64,000 nt of DNA from DASZTV01 sp035550655 (lineage in GTDB: Bacteria; Actinomycetota; Actinomycetes; JAFAQI01), in the NCBI GenBank assembly GCA_035550655.1, contig DASZOU010000004.1:248001-312000 (forward strand), written 5' to 3'. Position numbers and translations under genes: made by a program. Under the pieces are notes generated by a model. That model saw only the letters and a list, made by a program, of their open reading frames with translations. It had not been told where the DNA came from and made no database searches. This document shows, piece after piece, positions 51,621-60,100 of the stretch. Position 1 is the first letter of the stretch. Every line of letters begins with the position of its first letter.

Positions 51621-52379
51621 CTAGCGCAAGTACGCCTGGCCACCGTCGACCATCAGGGTCGACCCGGTGACGTAGGCCGCGTCCTCGCTCAGCAGGAATG
51701 CGACCGCGCGGCCGACATCCTCCTCCAGCTTCCCCACCCGCCCGAGCGGGATCGTGCTGACGAACTCCTCGTACTCCTTCGGCGCCCACTCCGACCACAT
51801 CTGCAGACCGGGTGACATGCCGTTCGGGATGACGACGTTGACCCGGATCCCGTCCTTGCCCCACTCCAGCGCCGCCATCCGGGACATCGTCCGGATCATC
51901 TCCTTCGTGCCGGCGTAGAGGGCGAAGCCAGGAAGGTCGTTGCGCAGCGCCGAGCCGGTGCCGAGATTCACGATCGCGCCGCGGTTCTCCTTCAGCGACT
52001 CGTACGCCGCCTGCATGAACCACACCGATCCCAGGAACCCGCTCTCCCAGGTACGCCGCGCGTCCTTCTCGGTGATCTCCAGCACGGGACCGAGGGCGAC
52101 GTCCTGCGCGTTGTTGACCAGGCCGTCGATCCGGCCGAACTGCTCGAGCGTCGCCTTGACGCACGCGTTGATGTCGTCCTGGTTTCGGACGTCGCACTTG
52201 AGTGCCAGCGCCTTGCGGCCGCGGCCCTCGACCGCAGCCGCCGTCCGCTCGACCTTCTCCAGCGTCCGGCCTGCGGCGACGATGTTCGCACCCTCCGCGG
52301 CGGCCGCCAGCGCGATGCCCTCTCCGATGCCCTGACCGGAGCCGGTCACGATGACGACCTTGTCGTCCAACCTGCCCAC
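51621..52379 (-). CDS. Short-chain dehydrogenase/reductase
   Basis: This 252-residue classical SDR has TGSGQGIGEGIALAAA, NNAQDVALGP (Gln in place of the usual Gly of NNAG), and YAGTKEMIRTMSR with the Tyr/Lys pair. It ends VTGSTLMVDGGQAYLR. It is the first gene of the leftward operon (GTG 52379), divergent from the ACAD pair across a 108-bp regulatory region with a hairpin and a TCTGACG-type operator. Its substrate is probably an alcohol or hydroxyacyl-CoA in the same pathway. Confidence 0.87.
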   Translation of the reverse strand: MGRLDDKVVIVTGSGQGIGEGIALAAAAEGANIVAAGRTLEKVERTAAAVEGRGRKALALKCDVRNQDDINACVKATLEQFGRIDGLVNNAQDVALGPVLEITEKDARRTWESGFLGSVWFMQAAYESLKENRGAIVNLGTGSALRNDLPGFALYAGTKEMIRTMSRMAALEWGKDGIRVNVVIPNGMSPGLQMWSEWAPKEYEEFVSTIPLGRVGKLEEDVGRAVAFLLSEDAAYVTGSTLMVDGGQAYLR

Positions 52380-52415
52380 GCGACCACCCTCGTCTTTGGT
52401 CTTGCTTGTCGGGGA

Positions 52416-52454
52416 CCCCGCGGAGTTGCGAGCGAAGCGAGCAACTTCGTGGGG
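52416..52454. other. Hairpin in the divergent promoter region
   Basis: CCCCGCGGAGTTGC (52416-52429) pairs with GCAACTTCGTGGGG (52441-52454), two positions being G-T pairs, around an 11-nt loop. It sits between the leftward SDR start (52379) and the operator at 52458. It could be an RNA leader structure for the leftward operon, a terminator separating units, or a small interspersed palindrome. Confidence 0.45.
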
Positions 52455-52457
52455 AGT

Positions 52458-52474
52458 TCTGACGACCCGTCAGA
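52458..52474. promoter_or_regulatory. Operator candidate, TCTGACG-ACC-CGTCAGA, next to a leaderless-type promoter
   Basis: Perfect 7-nt arms; this is the reverse complement of the core found near 35855 and 41692. TATTGT at 52476-52481 is a plausible -10 box placed so that transcription would begin at or near the ATG at 52488. A repressor bound here would cover the core promoter of the ACAD operon and could also act on the leftward operon. Confidence 0.65.
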
Positions 52475-52487
52475 TTATTGTCTAGGG

Positions 52488-53672
52488 ATGGATCTGCGCG
52501 ACTCGACGGCGGAGCGCGCCTTCCGTTCCGAGCTTCGTGAGTGGCTCGCTGCGACCCTGCCGACGCTCGGCCCGAAGCCGCATCACACCGACTGGCCGGG
52601 CCGCCGCGAGTACGACACCGCCTGGCAGCGTCAGCTGTTCGACGCGGGCTATGCCGGGATCAACTGGCCGAAGGAGTACGGCGGCCGCGGCGCCACCCCG
52701 ACCGAGCACCTCATCTTCCTCGAGGAGAGCGAACGCGCCGGCGCGCCGTACGTCGGGGTGAACTTCGTCGGGTTGCTGCACGCCGGCCCGACGATCGTCA
52801 CCGAAGGCACCCCCGACCAGCGCAGCGAGCATCTGCCCAAGATCCTCAAGGGCGAGGAGATCTGGTGCCAGGGCTTCAGCGAGCCGTCATCCGGATCGGA
52901 TCTGGCATCGATGCGCACCCGCGCCGTGCTGGACGGCGACCACTACGTGGTCAACGGCCACAAGATCTGGACGTCACACGCAGAAGTGGCTGACTACTGC
53001 GAGCTGCTGGTCCGGACCGACCCTGACGCGCCGAAGCACAAGGGCATCACCTGGCTGATGATGGCGATGGACTCGCCGGGCCTGGAGGTGCGGCCGCTCA
53101 ACACACTGCTCGGGTCGAGTGAGTTCTCCGAGGTCTTCTTCGACAACGTGCGGATCCCGGTGTCGAACCGTGTCGGCGAGGAGAACGACGGCTGGCGGGT
53201 CACAATGGTCACGCTGTCGTTCGAGCGAGGCACGGCGTGGGTGGACCAGATCGTCGATTCGGTGCGACTGGTCGGCGACCTCGCCGCGGTCGCGAAGAAG
53301 GTGACGACGACCTCGGGGGTCGCGTGGGACGACCGGGGCCTGCGGCGGGACATCGCACACCTCGGAGCCGAGTTCGACGCCCTGTGGGCGCTGACGAAGC
53401 GCGGCGTCACCGAGGCCGGGTCCGGCGTGCCCGGGGTCAGCGCATCGGTGCTGAAGCTTCGTTACACCGAGGCCCGGCAGCGGCTGATGGACCTCGGCGC
53501 GCGAGTCCTCGATCGCGCGTCGGTGTCGCGCACCGACATCGCCGGACTGCCGACCGGCGAGTGGACGACTGAACGACTGAACTCGCTGTCGTACACGATC
53601 GCCGCCGGCACCTCGCAGATCCAGCGCAACATCATCGGCGAGCGAATCCTCGGCCTGCCGAAAGAGCGGTAG
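52488..53672 (+). CDS. Acyl-CoA dehydrogenase family protein (large subunit of a probable pair)
   Basis: This 394-residue ACAD has INWPKEYGGRGATP, IWCQGFSEPSSGSDLASM (about residues 125-142), NGHKIWTSHAEVAD and the C-terminal AGTSQIQRNIIGERILGLP. ATG 52488 is chosen over the in-frame GTG at 52449, since that would place the operator inside the gene. The next ACAD gene starts on the base after its stop codon, so the two are probably subunits of one heteromeric enzyme, as for ChsE-type dehydrogenases of side-chain catabolism. Here the complete catalytic apparatus appears to be in this subunit. Confidence 0.9.
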   Translation: MDLRDSTAERAFRSELREWLAATLPTLGPKPHHTDWPGRREYDTAWQRQLFDAGYAGINWPKEYGGRGATPTEHLIFLEESERAGAPYVGVNFVGLLHAGPTIVTEGTPDQRSEHLPKILKGEEIWCQGFSEPSSGSDLASMRTRAVLDGDHYVVNGHKIWTSHAEVADYCELLVRTDPDAPKHKGITWLMMAMDSPGLEVRPLNTLLGSSEFSEVFFDNVRIPVSNRVGEENDGWRVTMVTLSFERGTAWVDQIVDSVRLVGDLAAVAKKVTTTSGVAWDDRGLRRDIAHLGAEFDALWALTKRGVTEAGSGVPGVSASVLKLRYTEARQRLMDLGARVLDRASVSRTDIAGLPTGEWTTERLNSLSYTIAAGTSQIQRNIIGERILGLPKER

Positions 53673-54605
53673 ATGTACTTCCTGCCGACCGAGGAGCAAC
53701 GCGAGCTGCAACGTGGCGTGCGCGACGTTCTCGCCTCGGCGTTCCCGCTCGAGAAGCTCCCCGGCGGATTCGACCCGAAGGTGTGGGCGACGCTGGTCGA
53801 GACCGGCGTCTTCTCGCTGCGCACCGAGCTCGGCCTCGGCATGGTGGAAGCGTCGCTCGTCTTCGAGGAGCTCGGGCGAGCAGCGGTGCCCGGACCGCTG
53901 GTGGGAACGTTCCTGGCCGCCGGGCACGTCGACGGTCCAGTGGCCGTCCTCGACCAGACCAGCTACCCGCCCCTGATCGCTCACCTGGAGATCGCCAGGT
54001 CGGTCCTGCTGCTCGGCCGCAGTCACGCGTGGACAGTTCCGCCGCCGGCTGGCAAGCCGCTCCCCGAGCCGATCGACCCGCTGACGCCGCTTTCCGAGCT
54101 GGTCAACGTTGCCTTCGACGATGCCTCCATGGACTTCACCCGGACGCCGATCGAGGTCGAGGGAGGCATCGAGCGGCTCCGCAACGAGGGCGCAGTGCTG
54201 ACCGGCGCGCTGCAGATCGGCCTCGCAGCGCAGATGACGGAGCTCGCGGTCGAGTACGCGAAGACGCGGGAGCAGTTCGACCGGCCGATCGGCTCCTTCC
54301 AAGCCGTGAAGCACATCTGCGCCGACATGCTGGTGCGTACCGAGCTGGCACGTGCCTCGCTGCACAGTGCGGCGGTCATGCTCGACGACCCGGAAGCCGG
54401 CGATGCGAACCGCGCGGTGGCCGGCGCGAAGCTGCTCGCGGACGAGGCCGCGACCGGCAACTCGCGGGCATGCGTCCAAGTGCACGGCGGAATGGGCTTC
54501 ACCTGGGAGGTGCCGGTCCACTACCTGCTCAAGCGGGCCTGGCTGCACGCCACCGAGTTCGGGACGACCGACGACCACGCTCTGGCGCTTGCCGACCTCT
54601 TGTGA
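53673..54605 (+). CDS. Short acyl-CoA dehydrogenase-like subunit
   Basis: At 310 residues this ACAD-like protein is 60-80 residues shorter than usual. The N-terminal helical part (FLPTEEQRELQRGVRDVL) and the C-terminal helical domain (TREQFDRPIGSFQAVKHICADM, CVQVHGGMGFTWE) are present. The central beta domain, which normally carries the TEPxxGSD loop, is reduced to a divergent stretch (about residues 90-165). It probably needs its partner encoded directly upstream to make an active alpha2beta2 enzyme. The stop overlaps the ligase start as GTGA. Confidence 0.85.
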   Translation: MYFLPTEEQRELQRGVRDVLASAFPLEKLPGGFDPKVWATLVETGVFSLRTELGLGMVEASLVFEELGRAAVPGPLVGTFLAAGHVDGPVAVLDQTSYPPLIAHLEIARSVLLLGRSHAWTVPPPAGKPLPEPIDPLTPLSELVNVAFDDASMDFTRTPIEVEGGIERLRNEGAVLTGALQIGLAAQMTELAVEYAKTREQFDRPIGSFQAVKHICADMLVRTELARASLHSAAVMLDDPEAGDANRAVAGAKLLADEAATGNSRACVQVHGGMGFTWEVPVHYLLKRAWLHATEFGTTDDHALALADLL

Positions 54606-56119
54606 CCGCACTCGCCGCACTCTCGGGCGTCGCCGATGACACGCAGGTCGCGGTCGAGGACGGCACCACCCGGCTGTCGTGGCGGGACCTCGACGCACAG
54701 ACCAGCCGCTTCGGCCACGGACTGGAGTCACTCGGCGGCACCCCGGGGAGCCACGTCGCGTTGTGCATCAGCAACCGGGTCGACTTCGTCGTCGCCCTGC
54801 TCGGCGCGTGGCGCGCAGGCTGCGCCTTCACCCCGCTGAAGACGGGCTGGACCGCGTCGGAGGTGGACGCCGTCCTCGACGACGCCGCCACCGCGATCGT
54901 GGTGACCGACCGGGACGGTGCGCGGGAAGCCGCACAGCAGCGCGGCGTACCTGTGGTCGACCCCGACGCCGGCGGGTACGCCGGTTGGCTCGCCGATCAG
55001 CCGGACGCCCCGCTCCCCGACGACCGGTGCGGTTACAAGCTGCCCTACACCTCGGGGACCACCGGCCGCCCGAAGGGCGTCGTCATGCGCGGCTCGGGAT
55101 CCGCGACCTTCGCGACCGGATGGGCGGGCATCGCGTACTGGGCGGAGGCGCTGGAGCTGCCGGGCGCCGGCGTGCACCTGTTCTGCTCCCGGCTGTTCAA
55201 CGGGGCGCCGCAGACCTTCGGCTTCGGAGCGATGGCGCGGGGCGCGACGCTGCGGATCCTTCCGCGCTGGGACGCCGCAACCGCGCTCGACGAGCTTCGC
55301 CGGCCCGACGTGACGTCGACGATCATGGTGCCGACGATGTTCCGGCAGATCCTCGGCCTGCCCGCCGAGCAACGCGACGGCCCGCTGCCGCCGTCACTGC
55401 GGACCGTCCTGCACGGCGGCGAACCGTGTCCCGTGCCGGTGAAGCAGGGGATCGCCGAGGTGCTCGGCGACGTACTGGTCGAGTACTACGGCTTCACCGA
55501 AGGCGGACTGACTGTCGTCCGTCGCGACGAGTGGCGAACCCGCCCGGGCACCGTCGGCCGCCCGCTGCCGGGAATGGCCGTGCAGGTCCTCGACGACGAG
55601 GGCCACGAGGTGCCCGCCAACACCGAGGGCACGGTCTACTTCACGCCGGCGAAAGGCCGGATGTTCCGCTACCAGGGCGACGACGGCAAGACCGAAGGCG
55701 CACACGTCGGCGACGCGTTCACGGTCGGCGACATCGGACGCATCGACGACGAGGGCTTCCTCTATCTCTGCGGCCGGGTCGCGGAGGTGGTCGTGTCAGC
55801 GGGCGTCAACATCTATCCGGCCGAGATCGACCAGGCGTTGAGCGACGTGCCCGGCATCGCCGACCTCGCCGCGGTGGGAGCACCGGACGAGGAACGCGGA
55901 GAGGTGATCGCCTTGTTCGTCACGCTGACCGCGACCGCCGACGAGGCCACCGTCCGCAATGCGATCCATGCAGCGGCGTCGGCACGGCTCGCGCCGTACA
56001 AGCGACCGCGCTCGATCGAGGTGGTCGATGAGATCCCCCGCGACCAGACCGGCAAGCTGCTGCGCCGGATCCTCCGAGACCGGCTCCGGGACTCGGTACC
56101 TAGACTGCGCGCGCCATGA
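54602..56119 (+). CDS. AMP-forming acyl-CoA synthetase
   Basis: The 505-residue ligase starts at GTG 54602, overlapping the ACAD stop. Motifs are LPYTSGTTGRPKGVV (P-loop, about residue 145), YGFTEGG, GDIGRIDDEGFLYLCGR, SAGVNIYPAEID and RDQTGKLLRRIL with the terminal catalytic lysine. It differs clearly from the ligases at 7549, 13061 and 49118, so four separate CoA ligases serve the window. It overlaps the epimerase-like gene by 4 nt. The acid it activates is unknown. Confidence 0.88.
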   Translation: MTALAALSGVADDTQVAVEDGTTRLSWRDLDAQTSRFGHGLESLGGTPGSHVALCISNRVDFVVALLGAWRAGCAFTPLKTGWTASEVDAVLDDAATAIVVTDRDGAREAAQQRGVPVVDPDAGGYAGWLADQPDAPLPDDRCGYKLPYTSGTTGRPKGVVMRGSGSATFATGWAGIAYWAEALELPGAGVHLFCSRLFNGAPQTFGFGAMARGATLRILPRWDAATALDELRRPDVTSTIMVPTMFRQILGLPAEQRDGPLPPSLRTVLHGGEPCPVPVKQGIAEVLGDVLVEYYGFTEGGLTVVRRDEWRTRPGTVGRPLPGMAVQVLDDEGHEVPANTEGTVYFTPAKGRMFRYQGDDGKTEGAHVGDAFTVGDIGRIDDEGFLYLCGRVAEVVVSAGVNIYPAEIDQALSDVPGIADLAAVGAPDEERGEVIALFVTLTATADEATVRNAIHAAASARLAPYKRPRSIEVVDEIPRDQTGKLLRRILRDRLRDSVPRLRAP

Positions 56120-57147
56120 AGATCCTCATCACCGGCGGAACCGGGTTCGTCGGCGCGCACACCGTCGCTGCCGCGCTCGGTGCAGGTCATGAGGTCCGGT
56201 TGCTGGTACGGCGACCGGAGCGAGTCGCGACGACGCTGGGCGCTCTCGGAGTCGACACCGAACGGCTCGACATCGTCGACGGCGACATGGTCGACGCCGC
56301 CGCGGTCGGTCGCGCAGTCGACGGCATGGACGCCGTCATCCACGCCGCGGCCGTGGTCGCCGCGCTGGATCGACGGCAAGCCGAGCGGACCGTCGACACC
56401 AACGTCACGGGTACCCGCACGGTGCTCGACGCCGCGATCGCCGAGGGGTGCGACCCGATCGTGCACGTGTCGAGCATCGCGGCGGTGTTCCGCACCAGTG
56501 CCGACGTCATCAACGCCGACCTGCCACCGGTGGTGACCGCGGGCAACCCGTACACGCGGTCCAAGGCGCTGGCCGACGAGCTCGCCCGCGAGCACCAGAA
56601 CGCCGGAGCGCCCGTCACGATCGTGTATCCGGGCGGCGTCTGCGGGCCGCCGGTCGGAACGATCTGCGGTGATGCCGCCGAAGGATTCGCATCGATCCTT
56701 CGGCTCGGGTTCCTCGCGCTGTCCGACGGCGGCATCAACGTCATCGACGTGCGCGACCTGGCAGCGGTTCTGGTGGCAACACTCCAACCGGGTCGGGGCC
56801 CGCGTCGCTACATGGTCGGCGGCACCCTGGTGTCGCTGCCGCAGATCCTCACCGTCTTCCGCCAGTGCACCGGCCGCCGGCTGCCTGCCATGCACACGCC
56901 GGGCGGGGTGTATCGCGGGCTCGGCGGCATCCTCGACGGGATCCGGCGGGTGATCCCCTTCAACACCGTGTTCACGGCGGAAGCCATGCAGCTGTTGACG
57001 CGGGCGAAGGACACCGATGACACCCTCGTCCATGACGAGCTGGGCATCGGCTACCGGCCGGCGGCCGAGACCATCGAGGCAGCCGTCCGCGGCCTCTACC
57101 TCGCCGGACATATCACCGCGAAACAGGCGGGTCGCCTCGCGACCTGA
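56116..57147 (+). CDS. NAD-dependent epimerase/3-beta-hydroxysteroid dehydrogenase-like protein
   Basis: The 343-residue extended SDR has GGTGFVGAHTVAAAL at the N-terminus, HAAAVVAALD, and the YTRSK catalytic Tyr/Lys pair near residue 151 (NPYTRSKALADE). Family members interconvert sugar nucleotides or oxidise 3-beta-hydroxy sterols and dihydroflavonols. The absence of sugar genes and the presence of a cholesterol-oxidase-like GMC enzyme downstream favour a steroid- or terpenoid-like alcohol, as inference. It is coupled to the ligase gene by a 4-nt overlap. Confidence 0.84.
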   Translation: MKILITGGTGFVGAHTVAAALGAGHEVRLLVRRPERVATTLGALGVDTERLDIVDGDMVDAAAVGRAVDGMDAVIHAAAVVAALDRRQAERTVDTNVTGTRTVLDAAIAEGCDPIVHVSSIAAVFRTSADVINADLPPVVTAGNPYTRSKALADELAREHQNAGAPVTIVYPGGVCGPPVGTICGDAAEGFASILRLGFLALSDGGINVIDVRDLAAVLVATLQPGRGPRRYMVGGTLVSLPQILTVFRQCTGRRLPAMHTPGGVYRGLGGILDGIRRVIPFNTVFTAEAMQLLTRAKDTDDTLVHDELGIGYRPAAETIEAAVRGLYLAGHITAKQAGRLAT

Positions 57148-57173
57148 GCGCGGGTACGGAAACACTGCAGGGT

Positions 57174-57770
57174 GTGAGCCTCCCGCTGCCGAACTTCTTG
57201 TCCATGCGCGCGCGGCTGCGAGGCTCTCTTCTGGTCATAGTCGCTGCGCTCGCCACGGTCGTGGGGTTGCCGGCGGCCGCGAACACCCCGAGCTTCACGC
57301 CGTACCAGCCGCCGACCTTTCACTGCCCCGTCGTGCACCGCTACGGCAACGGCGTCGCGCCCAAGCCGGGCACGACCACGGGCAACACGCTCTGCGTGGT
57401 CTACAACAAGCGAGACATCACCGCGGACAACGGCGGCGCGATCCGGTTCGCGCTGGCAGAGCCTGCGCGCTTCGCGGTCGCGGGCAAGTGCCAGTACTGG
57501 CAGCGTGACCACTGGAAGGTCAGGCTCGACCGCGGCTTCGGCAAGGTCGTGCAGTGGGACGGCAGCTACTGGTGGGACCTGCGCGCGGGCTACGGCGGCG
57601 CGATCCTGCGCCACTTCCAGATCGCGGGCGCACCCGTCGGCCCCTACCAGGCGGCGAGAGCGATCGCGACCGTGAGCCCGCCGCTTGCGGCCGCGTTCCG
57701 CAAGTACGGCGCCGGGCCCGGTGGCGGCTTCGGCGCATCTGTCACGTTGCCCAGCGGCATCGGCTGCTAG
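57174..57770 (+). CDS. Exported protein of unknown function, 198 residues
   Basis: I do not recognise the family. A Sec-type signal (ARLRGSLLVIVAALATVVG...AAA, about residues 13-36) precedes a mature domain of about 160 residues rich in aromatic residues (CQYWQRDHWKVRLDRGFG, WDGSYWWDLRAG). Four cysteines suggest disulfides. GTG 57174 follows AGGGT; an internal ATG at 57204 is also possible. It lies between the epimerase-like gene and the DUF5987-like/GMC pair on the same strand, so it may be an extracytoplasmic partner of that oxidase system. Confidence 0.7.
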   Translation: MSLPLPNFLSMRARLRGSLLVIVAALATVVGLPAAANTPSFTPYQPPTFHCPVVHRYGNGVAPKPGTTTGNTLCVVYNKRDITADNGGAIRFALAEPARFAVAGKCQYWQRDHWKVRLDRGFGKVVQWDGSYWWDLRAGYGGAILRHFQIAGAPVGPYQAARAIATVSPPLAAAFRKYGAGPGGGFGASVTLPSGIGC

Positions 57771-57780
57771 CGCCGCGGCG

Positions 57781-58473
57781 ATGGACCTCAACCGACGCGA
57801 GCTGTTGTGGCTCGCCGGCATCGGGATGGCGGGCCTTCCCGCCGTCGCCGCCGCCGCGGCACCACCGCCACCCGGTCCGCTCGGCGCAGTCAGCACGGAC
57901 CCGGTCGGGCTGCTGGGCACCACCAGCGATCCCGAGACGCTCACCATCGAGGCCGTCGCCGACACCCTGATCCCCGGCGAGAAGCGATACCCCAGCGACG
58001 TCGCCATCGCCGGCGTAGCGCGCGGCGCCGGCGCCGTACAGGCCGGTGCCATCGAGTTCATCCGGTTCCGCGGCACCGGCGTCGGTGCGGCGCTTCCCGC
58101 CTTCGCGACCGCCGTCAACGCCGAGGCCGTGGCGTACGCCGGTCAGCACGGCAAGGTGCCGGACCCGACGCTGCCGCCGTTCGTCGCGCTGGACTACAAG
58201 GACCGCAAGGCAATGCTCGACGGCCTGCTCAACGTGGGCAACGGCGACGAGCAGCTGTTCTGGTTCGCCCTCGCCGGCCTCGTGTTCCTCGCCTACCACA
58301 CCGCCGGCTACCTCGACACCGCTGAAGCGGTGCGACAAGGCCATCCCGGGCTGAAGGCCATCGGCTTCCCGAAGCCGGATCGCGACGGGCTGTGGCGCTT
58401 CCCCCGGTTCTCCTACCGGCGCAAGCTCGCGAAGATCCACCCGCACACGACCGAGTCAGGCAACCCGGCATGA
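57781..58473 (+). CDS. DUF5987-like, Tat-type exported subunit of a GMC dehydrogenase
   Basis: The 230-residue protein starts LNRRELLWLAGIG, a twin-arginine-like signal followed by an Ala-rich cleavage region (to about residue 27). The mature part resembles the small subunit (gluconate 2-dehydrogenase subunit 3-like/DUF5987) that accompanies GMC oxidoreductases: ADTLIPGEKRYPSD near residue 60 and FLAYHTAGYLDT near 170. Its stop overlaps the GMC start by 4 nt (ATGA). By analogy it would carry the folded GMC subunit across the membrane by piggy-back export, as that subunit has no signal of its own. Confidence 0.8.
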   Translation: MDLNRRELLWLAGIGMAGLPAVAAAAAPPPPGPLGAVSTDPVGLLGTTSDPETLTIEAVADTLIPGEKRYPSDVAIAGVARGAGAVQAGAIEFIRFRGTGVGAALPAFATAVNAEAVAYAGQHGKVPDPTLPPFVALDYKDRKAMLDGLLNVGNGDEQLFWFALAGLVFLAYHTAGYLDTAEAVRQGHPGLKAIGFPKPDRDGLWRFPRFSYRRKLAKIHPHTTESGNPA

Positions 58474-60086
58474 GCCCGCTGACAGACAAGGTTGACGTGC
58501 TGGTCATCGGGTCGGGTCCGGGCGGCGCGATCCCGGCGTACCGACTCGCCGCAGCCGGCGCGAAGGTCACGATCCTCGAACGCGGTCCGTGGCTCGAGAC
58601 CAAGGACTTCACCCACGACCTGCGGATCGACACCTACACCCGGATCCTCGACTACATCACCGGCAACGGCGTCAGCGTCGTCGCCGGGAACTGCGTCGGC
58701 GGGTCGAGCGTCGTGTACTTCGCCGGGGCGCTGCGCGCACCGACGTTCGTCTTCGACCGCGAGGACACCGCAGGTCGGCGGATCTGGCCGAAGGACGTGA
58801 CGCGCTCGGCACTCGACCCGTGGTACGACCTGGTCGAGGAGACGCTGCCGGTCGCGCAGCAGTCGTGGAACGACGTGCCCTACCCCGGCGGGGTGTGGGC
58901 CGCCGCTTGTCACAACGCCGGCCACACCTGCAATCCCGTGCCGGTCGCCGTCGACCTCAACGAGTGCACGAACTGCAACTGGATGGTCAACGGCTGCCGG
59001 TTCGGCGCGAAGCGCTCGATGCTCCTGAACTACCTGCCCGCCGCGACTGCGCACGGCGCCGAGATCCGGCCGTTGCACGAGGTGCAGACGATCTCTCCCG
59101 CGCTGACGCCGGGATACCGGTACGCCGTGTCGTACGCCACCGTTGACGAGAGCGACTACCGCGTCTCCACCGGCGGCGGAGTGATCGAGGCGAAGATCGT
59201 CATCCTCGCTGCCGGGGCGATGGCAACACCGGTGTTGCTGCAGCGGTCGGCTCCCCTGCTCGGCAACATGCCAGCGGCCGTGGGCAAGTACTTCTCCCCG
59301 AACGGCGACCGCGTCTCGATGGCGTTGATGGACGAGCGCAAGGTCCGTACCGTCCTCGGCCTCGAGCGCGAACCAGGGATCGGGTACGACGCGTTTCCGA
59401 TCGGCAAGCCGATCGGCTCGATGACCTACGACTTCCTGGACGGCTCGCGCCGCGCGGGAGAGCGCTACGGGCTGCAGCAGATCTACTTCCCCACGATCAC
59501 CAACATCCTCCCGGAGGCAACTCCGGGCGGCGACTGGTTCGGGCCGGCGAAGAAGCACCTCACCGACCGGTGGCGCTCGTGGCTGACCATCCTGGCCATG
59601 GTCGAGGACGGCAACGAGGGAACCTTCGGTGTGCCGCCGCCGACCGGTGCGTTCATCCGCGTCGACTCGGCGGCCGCCGTCTCGACCCTCACCTACAAGC
59701 CGACCACGGCCACCGAGCGCGCCTGGCAGAGCTCCGACGCCGCGGTGAAACAGATCATCGAGAAGGATGGGGTCGGCGAGCACCTCGACTGGAGTGCGAC
59801 GCGCAACTACCTGTCGGCTCACCCGCTCGCGTCGTGCCGGATCGGTGACGATCCGGCCACGTCCGCCTGCGAACCGTCACACCAGCTCCGTGGCCATCCG
59901 GGCCTCTATGTCACCGACGGCGCGTCGGTACCGACGTCGCTGTGCGTGAACCCGTCGCTGACCATCGCCGCCCTCGCCGAACGCGCGAGCCGCACGATCG
60001 TGAAGCAAGCCGGCGCACTCGGCGTACCCGTGCACACCGGGCGCACCCCGCCGCCGGGCAACGGCAGCCTTCGCCGCCCGAAGTAG
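58470..60086 (+). CDS. GMC-family oxidoreductase (cholesterol oxidase/choline dehydrogenase-like)
   Basis: This 538-residue flavoprotein has the FAD motif VIGSGPGGAIPAYRLA (about residues 12-27), ILERGPW, GGSSVVYFAGAL and the C-terminal HPLASCRIGDD and VTDGASVPTSLCVNPSLTIAALAE. A cysteine cluster CTNCNWMVNGCRFG lies near residue 170. The family oxidises alcohols, and sterol-type substrates fit the neighbouring HSD-like gene. No signal peptide is present; export would depend on the coupled DUF5987-like protein. The electron acceptor cannot be told. Confidence 0.88.
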   Translation: MSPLTDKVDVLVIGSGPGGAIPAYRLAAAGAKVTILERGPWLETKDFTHDLRIDTYTRILDYITGNGVSVVAGNCVGGSSVVYFAGALRAPTFVFDREDTAGRRIWPKDVTRSALDPWYDLVEETLPVAQQSWNDVPYPGGVWAAACHNAGHTCNPVPVAVDLNECTNCNWMVNGCRFGAKRSMLLNYLPAATAHGAEIRPLHEVQTISPALTPGYRYAVSYATVDESDYRVSTGGGVIEAKIVILAAGAMATPVLLQRSAPLLGNMPAAVGKYFSPNGDRVSMALMDERKVRTVLGLEREPGIGYDAFPIGKPIGSMTYDFLDGSRRAGERYGLQQIYFPTITNILPEATPGGDWFGPAKKHLTDRWRSWLTILAMVEDGNEGTFGVPPPTGAFIRVDSAAAVSTLTYKPTTATERAWQSSDAAVKQIIEKDGVGEHLDWSATRNYLSAHPLASCRIGDDPATSACEPSHQLRGHPGLYVTDGASVPTSLCVNPSLTIAALAERASRTIVKQAGALGVPVHTGRTPPPGNGSLRRPK

Positions 60087-60100
60087 CACATGATGTGGAC

